Numbered from the stretch's first letter, positions 8,858 through 19,241 are shown. The stretch is 64,000 nt of DNA from an uncultured Lachnospiraceae bacterium (GCA_902789175.1 CADANF010000005.1:55226-119225); one strand, 5' to 3'. Numbers and translations: made by a program. The notes: generated by a model not told the origin, from the sequence alone.

Positions 8858-10261
8858 ATGAGAGTCTGTATGATACTTGAGGGCTGCTATCCATATGTTT
8901 TTGGTGGCGTTTCAAGCTGGACACATCATTATATAGAGGCTATGCCGGATACAGAATTTTCTCTTTGGACCATCGGAGCGAGTGAGGGGCAGAAGGGAAA
9001 ATTTAAATTTACTCTGCCTGAAAATGTAGTGGAGACAAAAGAACTGTTCCTTGATACAGCACTTAATATAAAGATGGATAAAAAACAAAGAAAACATCCG
9101 GATCTTTCTCATAGCGAATTAGAAGAACTGAGTAACCTGTTTACAGGAGAAAAGGTTAAATGGGATGTGCTTTTTAACCTTTTTAATGTAAAAAAGGCAA
9201 ATCCTATGTCGGTTTTAATGAGCGATGAATTCTTTAGTGTGATAATTAAAGAGTGTAAAGAAAAATATCCCTTTATATCATTTTCAAGTTTTTTCTTTAA
9301 TGTAAGATCGATGCTTTTGCCTGAACTTTATCTGCTTACCAGTGATATTCCGGAGGCGGATATTTATCATTCTGCATCGACGGGATATGCGGGACTTCTG
9401 GGGGCTTTAGCCAGCTGGAAAACTGAGAAGCCATTTATTGTAACGGAACACGGCATTTATACAAGAGAAAGGGAAGAAGAACTGTTATCTGCTAAATGGG
9501 TGCCTTCTTATCTTAGACAGCAGTGGATAGACCTGTTTTATCAGTTTTCTTCATGTGCTTATAATTATGCGGCAAAGGTCACATGTTTATTCAAAAATGC
9601 AATGAAGATCCAGCAGGATATTGGATGTCCTGCTGAAAAACAACTGGTAACCCCGAATGGCATTAATTTTGACAGATTTAAAGATATTCCTGTTAAAGAG
9701 GATAATGGTTTTATAGATATTGGAGCAGTAGTCAGGATTGCGAAGATTAAGGATATTAAGACCATGATATATGCATTTGCAGAAGTAAAGAACAGAGTCA
9801 GTAATGCGAGACTATTTATATTAGGGGATGTGGATGACCCTGAATATAATGAAGAATGTCTTGGACTTATCAAACAGCTTGGGGTTAAAGATATAATCTT
9901 TACCGGTGTTGTAAATGTCTTAGAATATATGCCTAAGTTTGATTTCACGATCTTAACCAGTATATCTGAAGGCCAGCCACTCTCTGTCCTTGAATCATTT
10001 GCAGCGGGACGCCCTGCGGTAACTACAGATGTGGGATGCTGCAGAGAACTGATGGATGGGGAAGATGGACTTGGACCTGCGGGAATAGTAGTTCCTCCAA
10101 TGCATAAAGATCAGCTGGCAGATGCAATGGTCTATATGTGTGTTGATAAGGAAATGAGACTTAGAATGGGTGAGGCTGGAAGAAAAAGAGCAGGAATGTA
10201 TTATACCCAGAAAATGAGTATAGATAAATTTCGAGAGCTTTATAAGGAGGTGAATTCCTGA
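8858..10261 (+). CDS. pelF: PelF-like GT4 glycosyltransferase
   Basis: 467 residues from the ATG at 8858 (TAGGAG nine bases upstream; the ATG at 8849 touches that site and is less likely). It is a cytosolic GT-B enzyme of family GT4 with the long N-terminal domain seen in PelF (DUF3492-like): it opens MRVCMILEGCYPYVFGGVSSWTHHYI. The C-terminal half holds TPNGINFDRF and an E-x7-E motif (SEGQPLSVLESFAAGRPAV) for nucleotide-sugar binding. PelF polymerises the Pel chain from UDP-sugars. It begins four bases after pelA and its TGA overlaps the pelG ATG. Confidence 0.88.
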   Translation: MRVCMILEGCYPYVFGGVSSWTHHYIEAMPDTEFSLWTIGASEGQKGKFKFTLPENVVETKELFLDTALNIKMDKKQRKHPDLSHSELEELSNLFTGEKVKWDVLFNLFNVKKANPMSVLMSDEFFSVIIKECKEKYPFISFSSFFFNVRSMLLPELYLLTSDIPEADIYHSASTGYAGLLGALASWKTEKPFIVTEHGIYTREREEELLSAKWVPSYLRQQWIDLFYQFSSCAYNYAAKVTCLFKNAMKIQQDIGCPAEKQLVTPNGINFDRFKDIPVKEDNGFIDIGAVVRIAKIKDIKTMIYAFAEVKNRVSNARLFILGDVDDPEYNEECLGLIKQLGVKDIIFTGVVNVLEYMPKFDFTILTSISEGQPLSVLESFAAGRPAVTTDVGCCRELMDGEDGLGPAGIVVPPMHKDQLADAMVYMCVDKEMRLRMGEAGRKRAGMYYTQKMSIDKFRELYKEVNS

Positions 10262-11751
10262 TGGCTGGAATAGGTTTTGAACTTAAGAAAGCGTTTAATA
10301 AAAAAGGAATCATCGCCCTCCTTAAAGCATATGGATATTCCGGACTGGTATGTACTGGTCCTATGATACTCGGAATCGTACTTCTTCTCGGTATCAGAAT
10401 GCTTGGAATCATGGCTCATGCTACAAGAGGAGAATTAGGTCTTTTAAATGCCATGGTGACTTATACTCTGCTTTTTTCTCTTGTTATGGTAAATATACTT
10501 GCCATGGTAACTACGAGATATATAGCAGATTGCATTTATATGAAAAGGGAGGAAGACATCATGCCTTCCTTTTATGGAAGCATATCCTGTGTCCTTTTAC
10601 TGGGATGTCCTGTATGGGGAGTGTTTCTTCATTTTTCAGGTGTAAGTTTAAGTGAAAGATTCTGCTGTTATGTATTTTTCGGAGAACTGGTACTTGTATG
10701 GACGGAGATCAATTATCTTACGGCTATTAAGAATTATCGTGAGATTATGAAAGCTTTCCTTGTGGCAGTGGCTGCTTCTCTTATAGTGGGATATATATTC
10801 GGAGTCAGACTTCATATCCTGCCTACTACAATGGCTCTTCTTGCTTCAATGTGTGTAGGATATGGTATTATGGGACTCTGGTATTATGTGCTTCTTACAA
10901 GATATTTTCCTCGTGGAAGATGCAGTGCCATGAAATTTTTAAGATGGCTTTCGGTCTATCCGGAGTTGGGATGCCTTGGAATCTGCATGTCTTTCGGACT
11001 ATATGGACACATTGTACTTATGTGGTCCTCTCCAATAAATAACTGTGTAAAGGGATTATTCTTTGAAGCACCTCAGTACGATGTGCCGGCACTGCTCAGT
11101 TTCCTTTCCATACTTATAACCACCATTAATTTTGTTACGAGTGTAGAAGTTGAATTTTATCCTAAATACAGGAATTTCTTTGGACTGCTGAATTCTGAAA
11201 TGACTTATTCAGATATTGAGCAGGCTCGTATAGAGATGGAACAGACTCTTACTCGTGAGTTATCATATACATTTTTAAAACAGTTTTTTTCAACCCTTCT
11301 TTTTATCATCATAGGAACATTTCTGATACCGAAAATGCCTATGGGATTTAATGATGATATGTTGGGAATATATAATGTACTTTGCTGTGCATATGCATTC
11401 TATGCCATTGGAAATGCTACAATGCTGATCCAGCTTTATTTTGCAGATAATAGCGGAGCTCTTATATCCGGAGCGGTATTTATGTTCTTTTCCTTTGGTG
11501 GTACATTTGCAACTCTGTTTTTAGATATAAAATGGTACGGTTTTGGTTTTTTACTGGGTTCTTTCCTTTTTGCTGTAGTTTCTTTAGTTCAGCTAAAGAG
11601 ATTCTTAGCGAAGATTTTAGAAAATGTATTAAGCCGTCAGCCTATTAAAAATGAGGAAGTCGATGGTATTATGAGCCGTTTTGCAGATAAATGTGAAAGG
11701 GTTTACAGAAATCTATATAGAAAAGACATTCTTAGAGAAGAGGAAGAATGA
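10261..11751 (+). CDS. pelG: PelG-like polysaccharide transporter
   Basis: A 496-residue polytopic protein with about 12 hydrophobic helices, of the MATE/PST flippase-like class to which PelG belongs. The N-terminus MAGIGFELKKAFNKKGIIALLKAYGYSG has the typical PelG start (GIGFeLrk). PelG carries the growing polymer across the membrane with PelF and PelDE. AAGGAGG lies about ten bases upstream of the start, and the start codon overlaps the pelF stop (TGATG). The end is one base from the cotH-like start. Confidence 0.88.
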   Translation: MAGIGFELKKAFNKKGIIALLKAYGYSGLVCTGPMILGIVLLLGIRMLGIMAHATRGELGLLNAMVTYTLLFSLVMVNILAMVTTRYIADCIYMKREEDIMPSFYGSISCVLLLGCPVWGVFLHFSGVSLSERFCCYVFFGELVLVWTEINYLTAIKNYREIMKAFLVAVAASLIVGYIFGVRLHILPTTMALLASMCVGYGIMGLWYYVLLTRYFPRGRCSAMKFLRWLSVYPELGCLGICMSFGLYGHIVLMWSSPINNCVKGLFFEAPQYDVPALLSFLSILITTINFVTSVEVEFYPKYRNFFGLLNSEMTYSDIEQARIEMEQTLTRELSYTFLKQFFSTLLFIIIGTFLIPKMPMGFNDDMLGIYNVLCCAYAFYAIGNATMLIQLYFADNSGALISGAVFMFFSFGGTFATLFLDIKWYGFGFLLGSFLFAVVSLVQLKRFLAKILENVLSRQPIKNEEVDGIMSRFADKCERVYRNLYRKDILREEEE

Positions 11752-11752
11752 T

Positions 11753-13549
11753 ATGAAAAGAAATAGTAAATTGAAAAGGTTTACAGCAGGGCTTTTATCT
11801 TTATCCTTCGTATTTTTAACCTGGGGGTGTGTTGGAATAAAGGTTCCGGACAGATATAAGGAACAACAGGAAGAGGATAAAAAAGACAGAGCTGTAGAAA
11901 AGGCTTCTCCTACTGAAGCAAGATTAAAAGACAATATGGCTCTTTACACTGAAGACGAAGATGAAGTCATCACCATGTATCTTACTGTATCCAAGGGAAA
12001 TTCTTCAGACAGCACAGACCATACATGGCAGGAAGTTAATACCTATTCTACAGATTATTATACAGAACAGGGGCTTGATAGATATAAAGTAAATGGTGTT
12101 CTTCAGGTGGGAGATGAAACGGGACCTGTTCCGGGAGAACTTGGATATGGAAGAACGACTCCTAATTGTACTGTATCAGTCCGTGGGCAGACTTCATCCA
12201 AGGATCCTCAGAAGGGATATAAGATTAAGATTAAAGATAATCAGGGCATGTGGGACGGACAGACTGTGCTGAATCTTAATAAACATGAGATGGAAGGCCT
12301 CAGATTCAGAAATAAGATCATGTATAAGCTTCAGGAAGGACTCCCTGATATGGTGTCTTTAAGGACCAGATTTGTTCATCTTTATGTTAAGGACTTGACC
12401 AAGGACAGCCCTGATACTGTTTTTGTTGATTACGGACTTTATACTCACGTAGAACAGGCTAATAAGAAAATGCTTAAGGCTCATGGACTTGATTCAGAAG
12501 GTTTCCTTTATAAAGAGAATCAGATGTTTGAATTCTATGATTATGAGGATATAAGACTTGTCACAGATCCTTTATATGATGAGGAGAAGTTTGGATACTA
12601 TCTTGAAAGCAAAGGCAGTAATGATCATTCAAAATTAAAAGAGATGCTTAAAGATGTAAACAGCAATGCTATGGATGGAGATGCTTTGTTAGATAAATGG
12701 TTCGACAGGGATAACCTTGCTATGTGGATGGCGTTTAATATCATCACAGGAAATGTTGATACCCAAAGTAGAAATACACTTCTTTACAGTCCTTCAAATA
12801 TAAATAAATGGTATTTTATAAATTGGGATTGTGATGCAGGATTAAGAAGATATGAATGGGCATTAAATAAGCATGATATGTCTTATTATTCTAAGGAATC
12901 TTTTGGCTGGGAGTATGGAATAAGTAATTACTGGTCAAATGTATTATTCCAGAAAGTTCTTAAATCTGATGATTTTAGAAAGCTTCTTGATAGTAAGGTG
13001 GAATATATATATAAGGATTTTCACGGTGGGAAGGTCCAGAGATTAGCAGAATATTATGCAGATATAGTAAGGCCATACTGTTTTGGGGATGCGGATAAGC
13101 TATATGAACCTCTTACAGAAGCAGAATATGATGATATGCTTTCTAAAATTGATGATGAACTTGAATATAACTATTCGCTTTATAAGGATTCATTAAAGAA
13201 TCCGATGCCTTTTTATATAGGAAAACCTGAAGTCTTAGATGGAAAAACAGTATTTGAATGGGATGCGTCCTATCATTTTGGCGGAAGTGATATGTCCTAT
13301 AAGGTAGAAGTGGCTGATAATTATGATTTTAAAAATCCTATAATAAAAGAGGATAGCTTATTCCTTGGACAGGTAGTATATGATAAAAGACTAGAACCTG
13401 GACAGTATTTTATAAAAGTAAAAGCTGTTGATGAAGAAGGTAATGAATGCACTGCATTTGATGTTTACTATAGCGAGAATGGAAAGATTTTTGGTTGTAT
13501 CTGTTTTTATGTAGGAGCAGATGGTTCTATTAAGCTGGAGGGAGAATAA
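11753..13549 (+). CDS. CotH-like secreted protein-kinase-fold protein
   Basis: 598 residues from the ATG at 11753; a longer frame from 11681 overlaps pelG by 70 bases and lacks the signal sequence. The N-terminus has a basic stretch, a hydrophobic core (FTAGLLSLSFVFLTWGC) and a Cys, suggesting a secreted lipoprotein with an atypical lipobox. Family features of CotH are visible: SVRGQTS (the usual RGnsS), GYKIKI, a VDYGLYTHVEQ segment, NVDTQSRNTLLY and NWDCDAG, which match the catalytic N/D residues of CotH kinases. The C-terminus (about 500-598) resembles a fibronectin-like beta domain. CotH kinases phosphorylate spore coat proteins in Bacillus; here it sits inside a Pel operon, so its substrate may be a surface polymer or protein. 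Confidence 0.8.
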   Translation: MKRNSKLKRFTAGLLSLSFVFLTWGCVGIKVPDRYKEQQEEDKKDRAVEKASPTEARLKDNMALYTEDEDEVITMYLTVSKGNSSDSTDHTWQEVNTYSTDYYTEQGLDRYKVNGVLQVGDETGPVPGELGYGRTTPNCTVSVRGQTSSKDPQKGYKIKIKDNQGMWDGQTVLNLNKHEMEGLRFRNKIMYKLQEGLPDMVSLRTRFVHLYVKDLTKDSPDTVFVDYGLYTHVEQANKKMLKAHGLDSEGFLYKENQMFEFYDYEDIRLVTDPLYDEEKFGYYLESKGSNDHSKLKEMLKDVNSNAMDGDALLDKWFDRDNLAMWMAFNIITGNVDTQSRNTLLYSPSNINKWYFINWDCDAGLRRYEWALNKHDMSYYSKESFGWEYGISNYWSNVLFQKVLKSDDFRKLLDSKVEYIYKDFHGGKVQRLAEYYADIVRPYCFGDADKLYEPLTEAEYDDMLSKIDDELEYNYSLYKDSLKNPMPFYIGKPEVLDGKTVFEWDASYHFGGSDMSYKVEVADNYDFKNPIIKEDSLFLGQVVYDKRLEPGQYFIKVKAVDEEGNECTAFDVYYSENGKIFGCICFYVGADGSIKLEGE

Positions 13550-14271
13550 TGGCCGAAGAGATCGTTAGAAAATTCCGGCATGAACTTAAATATATGATAT
13601 CGGAATCAGAAGCTCTTATATTAAAACAACGATTTAAAGGGATAATGTCTCTTGATAAAAATGCTGGTGAAACAGGATATCTTATAAGAAGTCTTTATTT
13701 TGATGATGAGAAGGAGTCAGCCATTATGGATAAGATGGCCGGTACTGCGGCTCGTGCTAAGTTCAGGATAAGGATATATAATTATAAAGATGGTTTTATT
13801 ATGCTGGAAAGAAAAGCAAAGCAGGGACAGTATATTCAAAAAACCTCAGTTTCACTTACAAAGGAAGAGTATTATAAAGTTTATGATAAGGATTACAGAT
13901 TCCTTCTTGATAGAAAAGAAGACTTATGTAAGGACTTTTATTTTGAACTTGTATCTAATAATCTTAAACCTGTAGTAATAGTTGATTATGACAGAGTGCC
14001 ATTTGTATATGAATATGGAGATGTGAGAGTAACTTTTGATGAAAATATCAGAAGTGCAGGTGCCACAAGAGAAATATTTAGTGATAGGCTGGATACTTAT
14101 AGTGTGATGCCGCCACAAACTCTTATCCTGGAAGTTAAATTCACGGAATTTTTGCCGCAGATAATAAGAGATATGCTGGATATAAGAAGTTCAACTTATG
14201 TATCTGCTTCAAAATATGTAATGTGTCTTGAAAGAAGACTGGAAAATATCATGAGAAAAAAAGCTGAGTAG
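13549..14271 (+). CDS. VTC-domain protein (polyphosphate polymerase-like)
   Basis: A 240-residue protein of the VTC domain family. Landmarks are RKFRHELKYMIS at the N-terminus, LIRSLYFDDEKESA, RAKFRIRIYNYKDGFIMLERKAKQGQYIQKTS (the basic tunnel residues R, R, E, K) and ILEVKFTEFLP near the end (acidic metal residue). In yeast the VTC4 homologue makes polyphosphate inside a tunnel domain; bacterial single-domain members are common next to cotH and DUF4956 genes but are poorly characterised. Its ATG overlaps the cotH stop (TAATG), so it is translationally coupled to it. Confidence 0.85.
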   Translation: MAEEIVRKFRHELKYMISESEALILKQRFKGIMSLDKNAGETGYLIRSLYFDDEKESAIMDKMAGTAARAKFRIRIYNYKDGFIMLERKAKQGQYIQKTSVSLTKEEYYKVYDKDYRFLLDRKEDLCKDFYFELVSNNLKPVVIVDYDRVPFVYEYGDVRVTFDENIRSAGATREIFSDRLDTYSVMPPQTLILEVKFTEFLPQIIRDMLDIRSSTYVSASKYVMCLERRLENIMRKKAE

Positions 14272-14285
14272 GGAGGAAAAAAGAT

Positions 14286-14954
14286 ATGTCTATTGAGGAT
14301 ATCATAAAAGATTCGGATGCATTTCAACAGGCTATAACACCTGGAGTTGCCCTTACTATTGCATTGGATCTTCTGTTTGCACTGGTAATGGGAGTTTTGA
14401 TCTATTTTGTATATAAAAAATATTTCTCAGGGGTTGTTTATAGCAGAAACTATGCTATAACCCTTATTGGAATGAGTGTGCTTACCTGTATGGTAACCCT
14501 TGCTATCAGTACTAATATTGTTATCTCTCTTGGTATGGTAGGTGCTCTTTCTATTGTCCGTTTCAGAACTGCCATAAAGGAGCCCCTTGATCTTATGTAT
14601 CTTTTCTGGGCTATAACCTGTGGTATCACAGCGGGAGCAAGTATGTATATCCTTGCTATTGCGGCTTTTATCATAATGCTTATCATTATTATGATCTTTG
14701 GACGTAGAAATGCTACAGGAAAAACATATGTAATGATAGTTCATTATAATGGGGCTGATACAGAAGGTCGTATTGTAAGAGAGATCTCAGATCTTAAGTA
14801 TAATATCAGATCTAAGATAGAAAGAAAGGAAGATACAGAACTTACTATCCAACTTCAGATTAGAAAGGGAAACTTAAGCTTCACTGAAAAGATAAAATCT
14901 CTGGATGAAGTAAAAGATGTGGCTGTTCTTAACTTTGATGGAGAATATCATTAA
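14286..14954 (+). CDS. DUF4956 family membrane protein
   Basis: A 222-residue protein with four hydrophobic helices in its first two thirds (ALTIALDLLFALVMGVLIYF, YAITLIGMSVLTCMVTLAI, a GMVGALSIVRFRTAIKEPLDL stretch, and YILAIAAFIIMLIIIMIF) and a small soluble C-terminal domain. The GALSIVRFRtaiKeP segment is the hallmark of DUF4956 proteins, which are typically found beside VTC and CotH genes. Function is unknown; a partner membrane component for the VTC protein is a reasonable inference. It is the last gene of the Pel operon, 14 bases after the VTC gene with AGGGAGG in the gap. Confidence 0.85.
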   Translation: MSIEDIIKDSDAFQQAITPGVALTIALDLLFALVMGVLIYFVYKKYFSGVVYSRNYAITLIGMSVLTCMVTLAISTNIVISLGMVGALSIVRFRTAIKEPLDLMYLFWAITCGITAGASMYILAIAAFIIMLIIIMIFGRRNATGKTYVMIVHYNGADTEGRIVREISDLKYNIRSKIERKEDTELTIQLQIRKGNLSFTEKIKSLDEVKDVAVLNFDGEYH

Positions 14955-15079
14955 TATAAAAATTTTGATATGAAGATTAATAAATTTCGTTTAAAGCTAT
15001 CGTGATAATTGAAACGTTTATGCCATAAAAATATCATATTTATATAAATTTTTAGGCATTTAAATTTTTGAGACATCTG

Positions 15080-15147
15080 ACCGCGCCAAAGAAAGGGTAA
15101 AGAGTTTTCTTAAACTCAAAGAAATCCTTTTAAGGTGCGGTTTTCTT
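15080..15147 (+). terminator. Probable terminator of the Pel operon
   Basis: ACCGCGCC at 15080-15087 pairs with GGTGCGGT at 15134-15141 and is followed by TTTTCTT. The loop contains a smaller hairpin (GAGTTTT...AAACTC). The arms are long-range for a simple terminator, so a structured 3' element is an alternative. The rest of the 381-base gap 14955-15335 holds an A/T-rich dyad near 15021-15061 and the malQ control region. Confidence 0.55.
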
Positions 15148-15217
15148 ATGTTTTAAAGGGGGAGAAAGACATTTTTTTGAAATGGAAAAATCATTTAAAT
15201 TTTTAAGTGAAAGTTGG

Positions 15218-15314
15218 TTTTGTTATACTAAATGTCATAAAGTTGATATATACGCTTATTTAAAAATTTGTTAGAGTTGACTTAAATCGAAAACGTTTCC
15301 GGCTAAAGAGCCGG
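15218..15314 (+). promoter_or_regulatory. malQ-glgP control region: extended -10, AACGTT operator and leader hairpin
   Basis: TGTTATACT near 15222 fits an extended -10 without a clear -35. GAAAACGTTTCC at 15289-15300 is a LacI-type near-palindrome similar to motifs upstream of the sugar-binding gene at 20259 and the LacI gene at 25356. It is followed by a perfect hairpin (CCGGCT-AAAG-AGCCGG, 15299-15314) just before the GTG start. A repressor here would act downstream of the start of transcription. The operator assignment is an inference from recurrence. Confidence 0.5.
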
Positions 15315-15335
15315 TAATATGAAAGAGGGGAAAAC

Positions 15336-16898
15336 GTGAAAGAAAGACTTAAACAAAGAGGAGCAGGCATCCTTATGTCAATTACCAGTCTCCCATCTCC
15401 ATACGGTATTGGAACAATGGGTAAGGCAGCATATCACTTTGTTGATCAGTTAGCAAAGGCTGGACAGAGTTATTGGCAGGTGCTTCCTATTGGACCAACA
15501 AGTTTAGGAGACAGCCCATATCAGGCGTGTTCTTCATTTGCAGGAAATCCATATTTCATCGATCTTGATATGCTTATCGAGGATGGATTACTGAAAAAAA
15601 ACGATCTCAAGGGCTATGATTTCGGAAATGATGAAGCAAATGTAGATTATGAAAAAATCTGGAATTACAGATTCAAGGTGCTTCGCACAGCTTATGAAAA
15701 CAGCAAGGATATGCATGATGATGCCCAGGATTACTTCGAGAAGAAGAATCGTGAATGGCTTGATGATTATGCTCTTTTCATGGCAGTTAAGAACCATTTT
15801 GATAATCATGAATGGCTCATGTGGGATGAGGATATCAGATTCCGTGAGAGAAAGGCTATGATCTCTTATAAGAAGGCTCTTTCAGAAGAAATCGGATTCT
15901 GGAAATTCATTCAGTTTGAGTTCTACAAGCAGTGGGACAGCTTAAAGAAGTATGCTAACGAGAAAGGTATTTCCATCATTGGTGATATCCCAATCTACGT
16001 TGCTTTAGACAGTGTTGATGTATGGAAGAATCCGGAACAGTTCCTTTTAGATGAGGACAGAAGACCAACGCTTGTAGCAGGATGTCCTCCAGATGCATTT
16101 TCTGATGAAGGTCAGAAATGGGGAAATCCTATTTATGACTGGAAGAAGATGGAAGAGGATAATTTCTCATGGTGGAAAAAGAGAATCGAAGGTTCTGCTA
16201 AGCTTTATGACATCATAAGGATCGATCATTTCATCGGTGTTGTAAGATACTACACAATTCCTGTAAATGAAAGCGCTAAACATGGTAAGTTCGAGTGGGG
16301 ACCTGGGGAAAAACTCACAAAGGCTATCGACAGTGCAAAGGGTGAAGCTGAAATAATTGCTGAAGACCTTGGTGTTGTTATTCCAGAAGTTCAGCAGCTT
16401 ATTGAAAAAACAGGATATCCTGGAATGAAGATACTTGAGTTTGCTTTTGATCAGAATCCTGATAATGAACACCTTCCACAGAATTACACTAAGAATTTTG
16501 TTGTGTATGGTGGAACTCATGATAATGACACACTTAAGAGTTATTATAAGTCTATTGATAAGCGTTCAAGACAGTATGCTTATAACTATGTTGGGGCTCA
16601 TACAGAGGATGAACTTCTTGATAATGTTCTTCGTCTGGCATATGGAAGCGTAGCGAATACTGTAATCTGGCAGATGCAGGACGTACTTAAACTTGATGGT
16701 GATGCAAGAATGAACCTTCCTTCAACAATCGGCACAAACTGGAAGTGGCGTATGAAGAAGGGTGAATTCACAAATGACATGGTAAAGAAATTGGCTATGC
16801 TGTCAAAACTTTATGGCAGAAAAAGGGATATACCAGTCAAAAATGCATCAAAGACTGCAGAAGCTAAAAAGACAACAAAGAAAAAAGAAAAGAAATAA
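15336..16898 (+). CDS. malQ: 4-alpha-glucanotransferase (GH77), copy 1
   Basis: A 520-residue cytosolic amylomaltase that moves glucan segments between maltodextrins, releasing glucose. It starts with GTG at 15336, preceded by GAAAGAGGGG. GH77 features are all present: the N-terminal SLPSPYGIGTMG, the SYWQVLPIGPTSLGDSPYQ substrate loop, the nucleophile in IRIDHFIG, the acid/base Glu in IIAEDLG and the transition-state Asp in GTHDND, plus NLPSTIGTNWKWR. Compared with the second copy at 23596 it has a longer lysine-rich tail (KTAEAKKTTKKKEKK). glgP follows after 46 bases without a terminator, so the two form a maltodextrin-breakdown operon. Confidence 0.95.
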   Translation: MKERLKQRGAGILMSITSLPSPYGIGTMGKAAYHFVDQLAKAGQSYWQVLPIGPTSLGDSPYQACSSFAGNPYFIDLDMLIEDGLLKKNDLKGYDFGNDEANVDYEKIWNYRFKVLRTAYENSKDMHDDAQDYFEKKNREWLDDYALFMAVKNHFDNHEWLMWDEDIRFRERKAMISYKKALSEEIGFWKFIQFEFYKQWDSLKKYANEKGISIIGDIPIYVALDSVDVWKNPEQFLLDEDRRPTLVAGCPPDAFSDEGQKWGNPIYDWKKMEEDNFSWWKKRIEGSAKLYDIIRIDHFIGVVRYYTIPVNESAKHGKFEWGPGEKLTKAIDSAKGEAEIIAEDLGVVIPEVQQLIEKTGYPGMKILEFAFDQNPDNEHLPQNYTKNFVVYGGTHDNDTLKSYYKSIDKRSRQYAYNYVGAHTEDELLDNVLRLAYGSVANTVIWQMQDVLKLDGDARMNLPSTIGTNWKWRMKKGEFTNDMVKKLAMLSKLYGRKRDIPVKNASKTAEAKKTTKKKEKK

Positions 16899-16944
16899 GC
16901 AGCTGTTATAGCGCGAAAATATTATATAAAAGGGAGTTTGGATA

Positions 16945-19200
16945 ATGTTAGAGAATTACTTAAAGAAACATTTCAACAAGACAATCGCTGAATGTACTGA
17001 CGAAGAAATTTATGCAGCTCTTCTTCTTCTCACAAAGGAGAAAGCAGAGAAGCGTGTTAGTACAAATGGTAAGAAGAAGCTTTATTATATCTCAGCTGAG
17101 TTCCTTATTGGTAAGCTTCTTAGTAATAACCTTATTAACCTTGGAATTTATGATGCAATAGCAAATGAGCTTAGTGCTAATGGTAAGTCTATCACTCTTA
17201 TTGAAGAAGTTGAGCAGGAGCCATCGCTTGGTAATGGTGGTCTTGGAAGACTTGCAGCTTGCTTCCTTGATTCTATTGCAACACTTGGACTTAACGGTGA
17301 CGGTATCGGACTTAACTACCATCTTGGACTTTTCAAGCAGGTATTTGAGAAGAACCTTCAGAAGGAAACTATCAATCCATGGATCGATGATCATAGCTGG
17401 CTTACAAAGAGAAAAGAGAATTATACAGTTGAATTCGGTGATTTCAAGGTAAAATCAACCCTTTATGATATTGCTGTAACAGGTTATGAAAACAGAACAA
17501 ATGAGCTTCATCTTTTCGATATCGACTCAGTAGATGAAAGTATCGTAAAGAAGGATTCAATCTCATTCGATAAGGAAGCAATTAAGAAGAATCTTACACT
17601 TTTCCTTTATCCAGATGATAGTGATGAAGCAGGAAATCTCCTTCGTGTATATCAGCAGTACTTCATGGTATCAAATGCTGCACAGTTCATCATTGCTGAA
17701 GCTAAGGAAAGGGGTTCTAACTTACATGACCTTGCAGATTATGTTGCTGTTCAGATCAATGATACACATCCATCAATGGTAATTCCTGAACTTATCAGAC
17801 TCCTTGATAAGGAAGGAATCAAGTTCGAAGAGGCTGTAGAGATCGTAACAAATACATGTGCATATACTAACCATACAATCCTTGCAGAGGCTCTTGAGAA
17901 ATGGCCTATCAAGTTCATTGAAAAGGTTGCACCAGCTATCGTTCCTATCATTAAGAAGCTTAATGACATTGTTGTTAAGAAGTTCGATGATCCATCAGTA
18001 GCGATCATTGATGAAGACGAAAGAGTACACATGGCTCATATGGACATCCATTTTGGTCACAGCGTAAATGGTGTTGCTTACCTTCATACAGAAATCTTAA
18101 AGAACACAGAATTAAACAAGTTCTATAAGTTATATCCAGAGAAGTTCAACAACAAGACAAATGGTATCACATTCCGTAGATGGCTTCTTCACTGTGATCA
18201 TGATCTTACAAAGTTCATCGAGGCGCATATCGGAACAGGATTTAAGAATGACGCTACAGAGCTTGAGAACCTTCTTGAGTATATCGATGATGAAAAGACA
18301 CTTTATGATCTTCTTTCAGTAAAGGCTGAAAATAAGAAAATCTTAAAGAACTTCCTTAAGAGAACAGATAATATGGAATTAAATGAAAATTCTATCTTTG
18401 ACGTTCAGGTTAAGAGACTTCATGAGTATAAGAGACAGCAGCTTAACTGCCTCTATGCTATTCATAAATATTTAGAGATCAAGGCAGGTAAGAAGCCAAC
18501 AACTCCTATCACAATGCTTTTCGGAGCTAAGGCAGCCCCTGCATATACAATCGCTAAGGATATCATTCACCTTATCCTTTGCCTTCAGGAACTTACAGCA
18601 AATGATCCGGATGTAGCTCCATACTTCAGAGTTGTTATGGTTGAGAACTATAACGTATCAAAGGCTGAGAAGGTTATCCCAGCTGCTGATATCTCAGAAC
18701 AGATCTCACTTGCTTCTAAGGAAGCTTCAGGAACAGGTAACATGAAGTTCATGTTAAATGGTGCTATCACAGTTGGTACAATGGACGGAGCTAATGTTGA
18801 GATTGCTCAGTTCGTTGGAGAGGACAATATCTATATCTTCGGTGAGGATTCAGATACAGTTATTAAGAGATATGCTGAAGCTTCTTATGTATCAAAAGAT
18901 TATTACAAGAAGAATACAGTTATCAAGGAAGCTGTTGACTTCATCGTAGGTAAAGAAATGATGAAGATCGGAAATAAGGAGAACTTAGAGAGACTCTATA
19001 ATGAACTTCTTAACAAAGACTGGTTCATGACATTCCCTGATGTTGATGATTATTTTGCAACAAAGGAAAAGGCATATAAGGATTATGAGGACCGTCTTGG
19101 ATGGGCTCGTAAGATGCTTGTAAATATTGCCAAGGCTGGTTTCTTCTCATCAGATAGAACTATTGAAGAATACAACAGAGATATCTGGAAGTTATCATAA
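16945..19200 (+). CDS. glgP: Glycogen/maltodextrin phosphorylase
   Basis: A 751-residue GT35 phosphorylase that releases glucose-1-phosphate from alpha-1,4-glucans. Conserved parts include [32 protein letters not shown] (phosphate-binding and N-terminal core), the VQINDTHPS segment, [27 protein letters not shown] and [15 protein letters not shown], in which the Lys forms the pyridoxal-phosphate link. Length is slightly below the 800-plus residues of E. coli enzymes, as is common in Clostridia. AAGGGAG precedes the ATG. It completes a pathway with malQ and the nearby maltodextrin importers. Confidence 0.95.
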   Translation: MLENYLKKHFNKTIAECTDEEIYAALLLLTKEKAEKRVSTNGKKKLYYISAEFLIGKLLSNNLINLGIYDAIANELSANGKSITLIEEVEQEPSLGNGGLGRLAACFLDSIATLGLNGDGIGLNYHLGLFKQVFEKNLQKETINPWIDDHSWLTKRKENYTVEFGDFKVKSTLYDIAVTGYENRTNELHLFDIDSVDESIVKKDSISFDKEAIKKNLTLFLYPDDSDEAGNLLRVYQQYFMVSNAAQFIIAEAKERGSNLHDLADYVAVQINDTHPSMVIPELIRLLDKEGIKFEEAVEIVTNTCAYTNHTILAEALEKWPIKFIEKVAPAIVPIIKKLNDIVVKKFDDPSVAIIDEDERVHMAHMDIHFGHSVNGVAYLHTEILKNTELNKFYKLYPEKFNNKTNGITFRRWLLHCDHDLTKFIEAHIGTGFKNDATELENLLEYIDDEKTLYDLLSVKAENKKILKNFLKRTDNMELNENSIFDVQVKRLHEYKRQQLNCLYAIHKYLEIKAGKKPTTPITMLFGAKAAPAYTIAKDIIHLILCLQELTANDPDVAPYFRVVMVENYNVSKAEKVIPAADISEQISLASKEASGTGNMKFMLNGAITVGTMDGANVEIAQFVGEDNIYIFGEDSDTVIKRYAEASYVSKDYYKKNTVIKEAVDFIVGKEMMKIGNKENLERLYNELLNKDWFMTFPDVDDYFATKEKAYKDYEDRLGWARKMLVNIAKAGFFSSDRTIEEYNRDIWKLS

Positions 19201-19241
19201 TTACAAAAATTACGTATATTAGGCTAGAATATGTTACTATT

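Noticed and set aside
11681-11752. Upstream start for the CotH-like gene
   Set aside because: It would overlap pelG by 70 bases and bury the signal peptide; the ATG at 11753 begins a typical secretion signal.
15080-15147. Possible c-di-GMP or other riboswitch near the Pel operon end
   Set aside because: The element is downstream of the operon and lacks the conserved GEMM core; a terminator-like structure explains it better.
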